From: Candidatus Saganbacteria bacterium
Lineage (GTDB): Bacteria; Margulisbacteria; WOR-1; O2-12-FULL-45-9; XYB2-FULL-48-7
Assembly: GCA_016939335.1 (NCBI GenBank)
Contig: JAFGHC010000023.1
Location: 1 to 32,013 of the forward strand
DNA length: 32,013 bases
Direction: 5' to 3'
Part shown: one piece after another, positions 15,249 through 23,800 of the stretch
Layout: the number at the start of each line of letters is the position of its first letter
How positions within the stretch are numbered: the first letter of the stretch is position 1
The notes under the pieces: generated by a model
What the model was told of the DNA's origin: nothing
Databases searched by the model: none
Seen by the model: the letters and a program-made list of their open reading frames with translations, nothing else
Translations under genes and position numbers: made by a program

Positions 15249-15382
15249 CAGCCCTCATCCGCTGGCTTTCAAGCGACCTCCTTCTCCCAGAGGGAGAAGG
15301 TGACTCACCAAAAGTGCCAAACGGTTTTACCCTCTCCCTCTGGGAGAGGGGGGCAGGTTCCCGTGTTAGCGGGTGAGGGCTG
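15249..15382. repeat. Palindromic interspersed element, copy 1
   Basis: A 134-bp imperfect palindrome runs from CAGCCCTCATCCGCTGG to GCGGGTGAGGGCTG, with internal hairpins CCTTCTCCCAGAGGGAGAAGG and CCCTCTCCCTCTGGGAGAGGG. Symmetry continues weakly outward (GCGGCATTATTCA and its counterpart TAATAACGTGCCG). Copy 2 at 29415-29543 has the arms in the opposite order. There is no coding potential. It resembles REP/BIME-like palindromic elements and could act as a bidirectional transcription or mRNA-stability element. It splits the glycerol operon before the DUF1667 gene. Confidence 0.85.
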
Positions 15383-15407
15383 TAATAACGTGCCGAAGGC
15401 ACACCAC

Positions 15408-15442
15408 CATTTGACATTTGTCATTGGTCATTCGTCATTCAG
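15408..15442 (+). repeat. Heptad array (CATTCGT type) abutting a ribosome binding site
   Basis: Units CATTTGA, CATTTGT, CATTGGT, CATTCGT and CATTCAG run straight into AGGAG (15441-15445), the Shine-Dalgarno sequence of the DUF1667 gene; the last unit supplies its first two bases. Confidence 0.85.
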
Positions 15443-15451
15443 GAGCAAGCC

Positions 15452-15817
15452 GTGATCAAGCACCTGACCTGTATCGCCTGCCCCAACGGCTGCCAGCTCG
15501 AGGTTGACGAAGCGGGCGGCCATGTCATCAAAGTCACCGGCAACAAATGCGAAAAGGGCGCTGCTTACGCCCGGCAGGAAGTCGAGGACCCGACGCGTAT
15601 TTTAACCTCGACCGTGCTGGCGAAAGGCTTAGAGCTAAAGCTGGTGCCGGTCAGGACCAGCCAGCCGATCCCCAAAGCTAGGCTTTTTGAAGGGATCGCG
15701 GCGATCAGGGAACTGAAACTCGGCCGGCCCGTTAAAGCGGGAGAGATCATCGTCAAGAATTTCCTCGGCCTCGCTGCCGACCTGATCGCCGCCCGGACCG
15801 TTCACCTCCCCGAATAA
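15452..15817 (+). CDS. DUF1667 protein, small Cys-rich partner of the glycerol oxidoreductases
   Basis: This 121-residue protein opens with CIACPNGCQLEV (Cys8, Cys11, Cys15) and has a fourth Cys in GNKCEKGAAYA at about residue 33. That pattern could bind an Fe-S cluster or zinc. The rest (DPTRILTSTVLAKG, then PVRTSQPIPKARLFEGIAAI, then VKAGEIIVKNFLG) matches DUF1667, usually found directly after a GlpA-like and a disulfide-reductase-like gene; all three occur here. The start is GTG with AGGAG six bases upstream. It is separated from the rest of the operon by 256 bases of repeats, unlike the overlapping genes before it. It ends close to a double hairpin terminator. An electron-transfer role is inferred from the Cys pattern and the neighbours. 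Confidence 0.85.
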   Translation: MIKHLTCIACPNGCQLEVDEAGGHVIKVTGNKCEKGAAYARQEVEDPTRILTSTVLAKGLELKLVPVRTSQPIPKARLFEGIAAIRELKLGRPVKAGEIIVKNFLGLAADLIAARTVHLPE

Positions 15818-15819
15818 AT

Positions 15820-15868
15820 CCCCACACCAACTTTGCCAAATGTCCGCTTAAGCCAAGTTGGTGTGGGG
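15820..15868. terminator. Long inverted repeat after the glycerol operon
   Basis: CCCCACACCAACTT (15820-15833) pairs perfectly with AAGTTGGTGTGGGG (15855-15868) around a 21-base loop, three bases after the DUF1667 stop. No T-run follows, so it may protect or process the 3' end rather than terminate by itself. Confidence 0.6.
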
Positions 15869-15873
15869 ATAAA

Positions 15874-15908
15874 AAGGCCCCGGGTTTTACCCCGGGGCCT
15901 TAATTTTT
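15874..15908. terminator. Bidirectional intrinsic terminator
   Basis: An 11-bp stem AAGGCCCCGGG / CCCGGGGCCTT with a 6-base loop is followed by AATTTTTT on the plus strand and by TTTTTAT on the minus strand. It can end both the glycerol operon and the convergent RRM gene. Confidence 0.88.
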
Positions 15909-15925
15909 TCAGAGTTCTATTTAAT

Positions 15926-16213
15926 TTAGAACCGGCTGAATTCGCGTCTTGGGCCGCGGTCGCGGCTTTCCGACCTCGGCTTGGCTTCATTGACGGTCAG
16001 CTCGCGGTCGCCCCACTTTTGCCCGCTCATCGCGGCAATCGCTTTCTCGGCGTCAGCGTCTTCCATGTCAACAAATCCGAAGCCGCGGGACTTGCCCGTG
16101 AACTTATCGGTCACGATCCGGGCCGACAACACGGCGCCGAATTCAGAAAACTTGGCCGACAGATCGGCGTCGGTCGTTGACCACGGAAGGTTACCAACGA
16201 ATATGCTCTTCAT
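15926..16213 (-). CDS. RRM-type RNA-binding protein
   Basis: This 95-residue protein consists almost entirely of one RNA recognition motif. RNP2 is IFVGNL at residues 4-9 and RNP1 is KSRGFGFVDM at 41-50, with the two aromatic Phe residues that stack on RNA bases. A short Arg/Ser/Glu-rich tail (RSESRDRGPRREF) follows. Similar single-RRM proteins of cyanobacteria and other bacteria bind single-stranded RNA and are often induced by cold. The start MKSIF is chosen because AAGGAGG lies ten bases upstream; the upstream in-frame codons belong to the leader. A promoter at 16356-16385 predicts a leader of about 135 nucleotides, which would suit post-transcriptional control. The gene ends at a shared terminator. 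Confidence 0.95.
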   Translation of the reverse strand: MKSIFVGNLPWSTTDADLSAKFSEFGAVLSARIVTDKFTGKSRGFGFVDMEDADAEKAIAAMSGQKWGDRELTVNEAKPRSESRDRGPRREFSRF

Positions 16214-16355
16214 GTTGCTTGTTCCTCCTTTACTGGATTTTTCTGCTGGTTCAATGAGGTTGTGGGGCCCGACATGCGGAACACACACAGGAAAAAGGAT
16301 GCAGAAACTTTTTCTCTACCAACCATTAAACTCTCGACCTCGACTCATCTTGCAC

Positions 16356-16385
16356 AGTCTACCTTATTATCCGCCGCTTTGTCAA
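16356..16385 (-). promoter_or_regulatory. Promoter of the RRM protein gene
   Basis: On the minus strand a perfect -35 box TTGACA (16385-16380) is separated by 18 bases from TAGACT (16361-16356). Transcription would begin near 16349, leaving a leader of about 135 bases before the ATG at 16213. Confidence 0.65.
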
Positions 16386-16449
16386 GCGATTTCAGGCGAT
16401 TTTTATTCCCCCGGCCGGCCGGCGCACGGGCCAAGCGATGGGCCGCCGG

Positions 16450-16950
16450 CTAGTCGGTCAGCCAGGCGGGCGGCGCCTCGTCGCCGCTGGCGCTTTCTTC
16501 TTTTTCAGCGGCCGCCGCTTTTTTGCCGGCGGTCAGCGGGCGGGCCTTGACTGCGGCGCGCCGGGCCGGCCGGGCCGCGCTGGCCGACTGTTTGTCGGCT
16601 TCCAGTTTGGCGCGCAGGGCGCCCAGCTCCTCTTCGTGCTTGGTTTGCAAAGCGCTGATGTCCTGCGCCTGCTTGTCCTTCAGCGCGGCCAGTTCGGCCG
16701 CCAGCTGGGCGCGGGCCAGCTCATCGGCGCTCGCCTTGGCCTCGGCGCTGGCTTCCCTGACGATCGGCACCCACTTGTCGCTGGTATAAAGCCAGGTGTC
16801 GCCGGTGCTTTTATCGAGCATGATGACCTTGCGGCCGCCCAGCCCGAGAAAACCTTTCCCTTCCGAATAGATCTGGTAATTGGAGCCTTCGGCCAGCGAA
16901 GCGAACGCGCAGAGCAGCAGCAAGAGCGAGGCGAACACGAACTTTTTCAT
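16450..16950 (-). CDS. Secreted coiled-coil protein of unknown function
   Basis: This 166-residue protein has a clear signal peptide (MKKFVFASLLLLLCAFASLA, cleavage after residue 20). A small folded part with KVIMLDKSTGDTWLY and KWVPI (about residues 41-64) follows, then a long Ala/Glu/Leu/Lys-rich helix (about 66-122) with heptad spacing typical of a coiled coil, and a basic Ala/Lys-rich tail. The LDKSTGDTW block resembles short repeats seen in many small exported proteins that have no assigned role. GGGAGGGG stands just before the ATG, and an extended -10 box lies at 17004-17012. Probably a periplasmic or surface structural protein. I do not recognise the family. Confidence 0.75.
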   Translation of the reverse strand: MKKFVFASLLLLLCAFASLAEGSNYQIYSEGKGFLGLGGRKVIMLDKSTGDTWLYTSDKWVPIVREASAEAKASADELARAQLAAELAALKDKQAQDISALQTKHEEELGALRAKLEADKQSASAARPARRAAVKARPLTAGKKAAAAEKEESASGDEAPPAWLTD

Positions 16951-17003
16951 CTTGATCCCCTCCCGCAGTTAGTGGAGGTTAATCCCGGTTAATCACTGCC
17001 GGT

Positions 17004-17012
17004 ATTATACCA
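17004..17012 (-). promoter_or_regulatory. Extended -10 box of the coiled-coil protein gene
   Basis: On the minus strand TGgTATAAT (17012-17004) predicts a start near 16997 and a leader of about 47 bases carrying a Shine-Dalgarno sequence. This gene is therefore a leadered contrast to the leaderless ones. Confidence 0.6.
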
Positions 17013-17072
17013 CCAAATGGGCCGCTTTGACAGCGCGAAACGGCAATTGCTTTTTAACCGCGCAAATATTAG

Positions 17073-17078
17073 TATTAT
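17073..17078 (+). promoter_or_regulatory. -10 box of the GH130 gene, predicted leaderless GTG start
   Basis: TATTAT (17073-17078) lies exactly six bases before the GTG at 17085, and no Shine-Dalgarno sequence is present. Confidence 0.5.
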
Positions 17079-17084
17079 GGCAAC

Positions 17085-18644
17085 GTGGCCAAAGCAGCGA
17101 AGGTCCATTTAAACAGGGACGCCGATCTCCTGCTCTCCAGTAAACAGCTGGGCAGGCCGGCGCTCCACGACCCGGTCGTCATTTCGCGCCTCTTCAAGCG
17201 GATCACCAGCAAAACGCTGAAAAATATCCGCCCGGACAAGCGCCGCGTCATCACCCGCCCCTTCCGCCCGGCCGGCGCCGACCACACCAGGGACATCATC
17301 GGGCGCGTCCTCGCGCTCGACGGGCGGACGGCGAGGGCCGTCCTCAAGCGGACGCTCAAGGAATTCGCCCACCGCCATAAGGACCTCCGGGCCGTCCTGC
17401 TCGGCAATTACCGGCGGATCGCCGGCTATCTCAAAGAGCCGGCGGCCCTGCCGGAAGAAAAAAAGCTCCTGCTCGGCGCCTGCTTCACCATGGAATATTC
17501 CATCGAGTCGGCCGCGCTCTTCAACCCTTCGGTCGTCGTCTACCCCAAGCAGAACGGGCTGAAACCGGGGCAGACCCGGCTCCTTTTCAGCTTCCGCGCC
17601 ACCGGCGAAGGGCACATCTCCTCGATCGTTTTCCGCAGCGCCGTCGTCGACCGGGACAATTCGATCTTCCTGGAACCGGTCAGTCCCTTCCTCGGCACCC
17701 CCGAGATCGTCCTCAACGCGGCCTACGACCGGGAGCTCTTCAAGGCCAAACTGGAGGAGATGGGACAGCTGACCGAGGCGGCCAAAGCGGTCTGCCGGAG
17801 CCTGCCGGCCAGCTTCACGCCGGACAACCTGAACCGGGCGATCGACGGCGTCCGCGGCGCCTTTACCCCCGACAACCTGGACGAGACCGCCGTCCGCCTC
17901 CGCTGGCTGGCGGAATCGAACTATGAGGTCAGCTTCGGGCCCGACCACCTGATCTCGGAACGGGTCATCTTCCCCGTCTCGCAGAACGAAAGCAACGGCG
18001 TGGAGGACGCGCGCTTCGTCCGCTTCACGGACGACGGCGGCGGCGTCACCTATTACGCGACCTACACCGCCTACAACGGCCGCCGCGTCCTGCCGCAGCT
18101 GATCGAAACGAAGGACTTCCACCGTTTCAAGATCTCGACCCTCAACGGCCCCATGGCGCGCAATAAAGGGATGGCCCTCTTCCCGCGCAAGGTCAACGGC
18201 CTCTACGCCATGATCACGCGCAGCGACGGCGAGAACCTTTACTTGAGCTATTCCGACAACATCCATTTCTGGTTCGCGGGGGTCAGGCTCGAAGCGCCGC
18301 AGGCCCCCTGGGAGCTGCTGCAGATCGGCAACTGCGGCTCCCCACTGGAAACGGAAAAAGGGTGGCTGCTGCTGACACACGGCGTCGGGCCGATGCGCAA
18401 ATACTGCATCGGCGTCTCGCTGCTCGATCTGAAGGAGCCGTCGAAAGTGATCGGGCGCTTGAGCGAGCCGCTGCTGGCGCCGCGGGAGGAAGAACGCGAA
18501 GGTTATGTGCCGAACGTCGTCTACAGCTGCGGCTCCATCATCCTCAACGGGGAACTGATCGTCCCTTACGCCATCTCCGACTCGGAATCGCACCTGGCCA
18601 GCATCCCGGTGGACGAACTGCTGGAGAAACTGCTCAAGCGCTAA
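17085..18644 (+). CDS. GH130 family glycoside phosphorylase-like protein
   Basis: This 519-residue protein resembles the GH130 family of beta-mannoside phosphorylases, five-bladed propeller enzymes that split mannosides with phosphate. The core from about residue 200 shows NESNGVEDARFVRF, where Asp308 corresponds to the catalytic acid of the family. It also shows LSYSDNIHFW, GNCGSPLETEKGWLLLTHGVG, the typical LLDLKEPSKVIGR and, near the end, VPNVVYSCG with PYAISDSESH. The N-terminal 200 residues are an extra part found in the longer members. No signal peptide is present, so it is cytoplasmic. The GTG start has a -10 box six bases upstream. It faces a glycosyltransferase gene, and their stop codons overlap. 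The two may make and recycle the same mannose-containing glycan, but the substrate is unproven. Confidence 0.85.
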   Translation: MAKAAKVHLNRDADLLLSSKQLGRPALHDPVVISRLFKRITSKTLKNIRPDKRRVITRPFRPAGADHTRDIIGRVLALDGRTARAVLKRTLKEFAHRHKDLRAVLLGNYRRIAGYLKEPAALPEEKKLLLGACFTMEYSIESAALFNPSVVVYPKQNGLKPGQTRLLFSFRATGEGHISSIVFRSAVVDRDNSIFLEPVSPFLGTPEIVLNAAYDRELFKAKLEEMGQLTEAAKAVCRSLPASFTPDNLNRAIDGVRGAFTPDNLDETAVRLRWLAESNYEVSFGPDHLISERVIFPVSQNESNGVEDARFVRFTDDGGGVTYYATYTAYNGRRVLPQLIETKDFHRFKISTLNGPMARNKGMALFPRKVNGLYAMITRSDGENLYLSYSDNIHFWFAGVRLEAPQAPWELLQIGNCGSPLETEKGWLLLTHGVGPMRKYCIGVSLLDLKEPSKVIGRLSEPLLAPREEEREGYVPNVVYSCGSIILNGELIVPYAISDSESHLASIPVDELLEKLLKR

Positions 18645-20878
18645 GCCGCGCTTTCGAGCTCGTATTCCTCGATCATCGCCAGCAGCGCCATCAGAAAAGA
18701 GACCATGCTTTCCCCTCCCTGGTTCAGGCTGACCCCTTCCGGCAGCAGGCCGTCGGCGCACCCCTTGGTCTCGTGGTCGTAAAGCGACATCCCCATGTCG
18801 TTCTCGCCGAGGAACCAGCCGAACGCCCAGCGCATCTTCTGCAGATATTCTTTCTCCCGGGTCACCCGGTAAGCCGACTGATAGGCCAGGACCAGCGCCG
18901 CCGCGTCGATCGGCTGCTGGTCGTACCGCGCCCGCTCCCCGCCCCGCTTGTACCAGCCGCGGCTGCCGACGACCGAAAGGCGGCCGTTATTGTTGGTGAT
19001 CCGTTCCAGAAAGCCGAGCGTCTCCCGCGCCACCCGCAGGTACTTCTCCTCGCGGAGGAGGGCGGCGGCCTGGAAGAGCGCCATCGGGATAATGCCGTTG
19101 TCGTAGCAGATAATGTCCTCGAACCAGCGCCAATCGGCCGACGCCGTCTCCCGGTACATGGCCAGCAGGGCGTCGGCGCACTCGCGCAGCAGGGCGGCCA
19201 CGCTTTCGTCCCCCTGGTAGCAGCGCAGGTAGGCGGCCAGGCCGAGCATCGCCAGCGCTTTGCCGCGCAGGTTCAGGCCGCGCACGTGGGGAAGCGCTTT
19301 CTGGAAACATTCGAACGCCAGCGAACGGTAAGCGTCGCGCGGCGGCCGCCAGATCAGGTGGCCGAGCGCCCAGAGCGCCCGCCCGAAGGAATCGTCCGAG
19401 CCGGTCTCGTCGAGGAAGTGCCGCTGGTAGTCGAGAAAATTACGGAAGCGCCCGTCGGGCGTCTGCATGAAATGGGTGAAGCTGAAATAGGTGGGGAGCA
19501 GCGCCTTGGCGCCGTCGCTCCGCAGCAGGAAAAAGGCCCGGGCGCAGAGCATCAGCGCGCGCGAGTTGTCGTCCAGGCAGTAGCCGGTGTGCCGGTCGGG
19601 GACGATGTACTTGGCGTGCTGGATCAGGCCGGTGTCGTCGGTCAGCCGCTGCAGGTGCGTCAGGTCGAAGGCCGGTTCGCGCAGCAGCAGCGCGGGCGTC
19701 TTGAGCGCCAGCGACCTTCTCGCCCCGCCCGCCGCGGCCCGCCGGAACAGCTCCAGGTACCCGGCCGCCACTTTGTCCCAGCTCATCTGCCGGCCGAACT
19801 CGTACGCCTTGGCGCGCAGCGACTTCAACTTGGCCTTGTCCGACAAAAGCTCGCGCAGCATCCCCGCCAGCGCCCGGGAGTCGCCGAAATCGATCAGGCG
19901 CCCCCGTCCGCCGGCCAGCATCTCTTTGGCGTACCAGTAAGGGGTGGAGATGATGGCGTTCCCCGCCCCGAGCGCGTAAGAAAGGGTCCCGCTGACGATC
20001 TGCGCCTCGTTCAGATAAGGAGTGATATAGATGTCCGCCGCCATCAGCCAGGCATAGAGCTCCGGCAGGCTGACAAAGCGGTCGTCAAAGATCACCCGCT
20101 CCTGCAGCCCCAGCTTGTCGACCAGCGCGATCAGGCTGGAGCGGTATTGTTCGCCGTATTCGCTCAAGACGTTGGGGTGGGTCTTGCCCAGCACGATGTA
20201 GATCAATTTAGGGAATTCCCGGACCAGCTCGGGCAGGGCATTAATGACCGTCTCGATCCCTTTATTGGGGCTAAGCAGGCCAAAGGTCAGCAGGGTCTGG
20301 TTCCCTTCCACCTGAAAACGTTTTTTATAGTGGGTTTTGTCCAGCAGGGAAAAATTGGGCGTCCCGTGGTAAAGCAGGCTGATCTTCCCGGCCGGCACGG
20401 CATAAACCTCCTGCAGGATGGTCACGGCCAGTTCGCTCATCACGACCAGCCGGCCGGCCCAGCGGGCCATCTCCTGGACGATCTTTTTCTGGTTGGGGGT
20501 CGGATTTTTGAGCACCGTGTGCAGCACGACCACCACCGGCACGCTCAGGCTGGAGATCAGCGACAGGATGTAGATGCCGTCCCAGCCGCCGTAGATCCCG
20601 TACTCGTGCTGGACGCAGACGACGTCGGCGTTGCTGGCGTTGAGGAAATTGGCCGCTTCGTAATAATCGCTCTGCCGGTTCTTGAGCAGGGTGAACTCCA
20701 CCCGCGGCGGATAGGCACAGCCCTGTTCCGTGTCGTTGACGGCCACGGCGAAGACGTTCGACCTCCTCCCCAGCTGCTTGGCGACCGCTTCGCACAGGTC
20801 GGTCGTAAAAGTGGCGATCCCGCACAGGCGGGGGAGATAATTGCCGACAAAAGCGATATTGAGCTCTGGTTTCAGCAT
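18641..20878 (-). CDS. GT4 glycosyltransferase fused to a C-terminal alpha/alpha-barrel-like domain
   Basis: This 745-residue protein has two parts. Residues 1 to about 385 form a GT4 glycosyltransferase: NIAFVGNYLPRLCGIATFT at the start (donor-side Gly-rich loop), HEYGIYGG, VVLHTVL, LLTFGLLSPNKGIETVI, then YITPYLNEAQIVSGTLSYALGAG in the nucleotide-sugar site. From about 395 to the end there is a helical domain (LDDNSRALMLCARAFF, RWFEDIICYDNGIIP, DQQPIDAAALVLAY) of the kind found in glycoside hydrolase-like or epimerase-like toroids. The start is one base after the carB stop, so it is transcribed after carB. The stop overlaps that of the convergent GH130 gene by four bases. Cytoplasmic. Acceptor and sugar are not determined. 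Confidence 0.88.
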   Translation of the reverse strand: MLKPELNIAFVGNYLPRLCGIATFTTDLCEAVAKQLGRRSNVFAVAVNDTEQGCAYPPRVEFTLLKNRQSDYYEAANFLNASNADVVCVQHEYGIYGGWDGIYILSLISSLSVPVVVVLHTVLKNPTPNQKKIVQEMARWAGRLVVMSELAVTILQEVYAVPAGKISLLYHGTPNFSLLDKTHYKKRFQVEGNQTLLTFGLLSPNKGIETVINALPELVREFPKLIYIVLGKTHPNVLSEYGEQYRSSLIALVDKLGLQERVIFDDRFVSLPELYAWLMAADIYITPYLNEAQIVSGTLSYALGAGNAIISTPYWYAKEMLAGGRGRLIDFGDSRALAGMLRELLSDKAKLKSLRAKAYEFGRQMSWDKVAAGYLELFRRAAAGGARRSLALKTPALLLREPAFDLTHLQRLTDDTGLIQHAKYIVPDRHTGYCLDDNSRALMLCARAFFLLRSDGAKALLPTYFSFTHFMQTPDGRFRNFLDYQRHFLDETGSDDSFGRALWALGHLIWRPPRDAYRSLAFECFQKALPHVRGLNLRGKALAMLGLAAYLRCYQGDESVAALLRECADALLAMYRETASADWRWFEDIICYDNGIIPMALFQAAALLREEKYLRVARETLGFLERITNNNGRLSVVGSRGWYKRGGERARYDQQPIDAAALVLAYQSAYRVTREKEYLQKMRWAFGWFLGENDMGMSLYDHETKGCADGLLPEGVSLNQGGESMVSFLMALLAMIEEYELESAA

Positions 20879-20879
20879 C

Positions 20880-23800
20880 TCACCTTTGGTGATAGTCCTG
20901 CAGCGCTTTGACGCCGAACCCTTTCTTTTTGACCGCCTCCAGGCCGTTGATCGTCGCCCGGGCGCCCGAGAGCGTGGTGATGATCGCCACCTGGTGCATG
21001 ATCGCCCCGGAGCGGATCTTGGTCTCGTCGACTTTGGTCTTCTTGCCGCCGGGGGTATTGATGATCAGCTTGATCTCGCCGTTCTTGATCAGGTCGAGAA
21101 CATCCGGCCGGCCCTCGCCCAGCTTGGCGACCTCGGTGACCTCCAGATCGTTCTTGCGCAGGACATCGGCCGTCCCCCCCGTGGCAAAAAGCTCGTAACC
21201 GAGCGTCTCGAACCGCTTGGCGATATCGGTGATCGCCCGTTTGTCGCGGTCGTTGACCGAAATAAAGACCTTGCCCGACAGCGGGACCTTCTGCCCGGCG
21301 GCGATCTGCGCTTTCATGTAAGCGACCCCCAGGTCGGCGTCCGCCCCCATCACCTCGCCGGTCGATTTCATCTCCGGGCCGAGGGTCGGGTCGACGCCCG
21401 GGAAGCGGTTGAACGGAAAGACCGCCTCCTTGACCGAGAAATGCTTCGGGATGACCTCTTTTTCCACCCCCAGCTTCTTCAGCGAATGCCCCAGCATGAT
21501 CTGGGTCGCGATCTTCGCCCAGGGGACGCCGGTCGCTTTGGAAACGAAGGGGACCGTGCGGGAGGCGCGCGGGTTGACCTCCAGCACGTAGAGCGTGCTC
21601 CCCTTGACCGCGTACTGGACGTTCATCAGCCCCTTGACCTTCAACTCTCTGGCCATGGCGAACGTCGCCTGCCTGATCTCCTCCAGGATCGCTTTGGAGA
21701 GCGAGAAGGTCGGCAGCGCGCAGGCCGAGTCGCCGGAGTGGATCCCGGCTTCTTCGATGTGCTCCATAATGCCGCAGATCACGGTCTGCTTGCCGTCGCT
21801 GACGCAGTCGACATCGATCTCGATCGCGTCCTCCAGGAACTTGTCGATCAGGATCGGCCGGTCGGGAGACGCGATGACCGCTTTCTCCATGTACTCCTGC
21901 AGGTCGTTCTCGTCGTAAACGATGACCATCGCCCGGCCGCCGAGCACGTATGAGGGGCGGACCACGACCGGATAACCGATCTTCTTGGCGGCTTTCCTCG
22001 CCTCGATGAAAGAGGTGGCTGTCCCGTTGGCCGGCTGGGTGAGCTTCAGCTTCTTGAGCAGCGCCTTGAACCGCTTGCGGTCCTCGGCGATGTCGATGGA
22101 ATCGACCGAGGTGCCGAGGATGGGAACGCCGGCGTCCGCCAGCTGTTCGGAAAGGTTAAGCGGGGTCTGGCCGCCGAACTGGATGATGACCCCGGCCGGC
22201 TTTTCCCGCTCCACAATGTGGAGGACGTCCTCGCGCGTCAGCGGCTCAAAATAGAGCCGGGTCGAGGTGTCGAAGTCGGTGGAGACCGTTTCCGGGTTGG
22301 AATTGACCATGATCGCTTCGTAGCCTTCTTCTTTCAGGGCGTAAGAGGCGTGGCAGCAGCAATAGTCGAACTCGATCCCCTGCCCGATCCGGTTCGGGCC
22401 GCCCCCCAGGACGATGACCTTCTTTTTGTCCGTCGCCCGGCACTCGTCGCTGCCGTTATCGTAGGTCGAGTAAAAATACGGCTGCTGCGGGTCGAACTCG
22501 CCGCCGCAGGTGTCGACCAGCTTGTAACCCGGGACGATCCCCCGCTTATGCCGGTGCTCATAGACCGCGACCTCGTCCGACTTCGTCAGCCAGGCGACCT
22601 GCCGGTCGGAAAAGCCGAGCCCTTTCGCCTCCTTGAGCAGTTCGTCCGGAAGCTCCGCCAGCTTGTATTTGGCGACTCTCTCTTCCAGGTCAACGATCTC
22701 GCGGACCTGGTGGACGAACCAGGGATCGATCTTGGAGAGCTCGAATATTTCCTGATCGGTCAGGCCGGCCTTGACCGCGTAGCGGAGCCAGAAGATCCGG
22801 TCCGCCTGCGGGTAGACCAGCTTCTGCTTGATCAATTCTTTATCGCCCGAGACCTCCGCCGGCACGTCGCGGCCGTCGGCGCCGATGCCGTAGCGCCGGT
22901 ATTCCAGCGAGCGGATCCCTTTTTGCAGCGACTCCTTGTAGTTGCGGCCGATCGACATCGCCTCGCCGACCGCCTTCATGGACGTGGTCAGGATCGGGTC
23001 GGCGTCGGGGAACTTTTCGAAAGCGAAGCGGCAGACCTTGAAGACGGCGTAGTCGACCGTCGGCTCAAAGAACGCGTAGGTCTTGCCGGTCACCTGGTTG
23101 ACGATCTCGTCCAGGGAGAGGCCGACCGCCAGTTTGGCCGCGATCCGGGCGATCGGAAAGCCGGTCGCTTTCGAGGCCAGCGCCGAAGAGCGGCTGACGC
23201 GCGGGTTGATCTCGATGATGACGACCCGGCCGTCCGCCGGATTGACCCCGAACTGGATATTGGTCCCGCCGCCGCTGATGCCGACCGCGCGGATGATCTT
23301 TTTCGACCAGTTCTCGAGGTCCACCAGCTCTTCGGTGGTGCAGGTCTGCGCCGGGGCGACGACGATCGAATCGCCGGTGTGGACCCCCATCGGGTCGATG
23401 TTCTCCATCGAAGTGACGATGATGACGTTGTCCTTGCAGTCGCGGATGACCTCGAACTCGACCTCTTTCCAGCCGAGCACCGATTGTTCGACCAGGACCT
23501 GGTGGAGCGGAGAAACTTCGAGGCCGTATTCCAGCCCTTTCTTCAGTTCCTCAACATTGTAGACGCAGGCGCCGCCCTGCCCGCCCATGGTGAAAGCGGG
23601 GCGGAGGATCAGCGGGAAGCCGATCTTTTCGCCCAGCGCCATCCCCGCCTCGACCGAAGTCGCGATCCCGGATTCGGGGACCGCCAGGCCGATGCTGGCC
23701 ATCGTCTCCTTGAACTTCTCGCGGCTTTCCGCCCGCTCGATCGCCCTGGCGTCGGCGCCGATCACCTCCACGCCGTATTTCTGCAGGATGCCGGCCCGGG

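Noticed and set aside
18362-20911. 849-codon plus-strand ORF opposite the GT4 gene
   Set aside because: Low-complexity Arg/Gln/Val/Pro-rich translation with no motifs; it mirrors the real glycosyltransferase frame.
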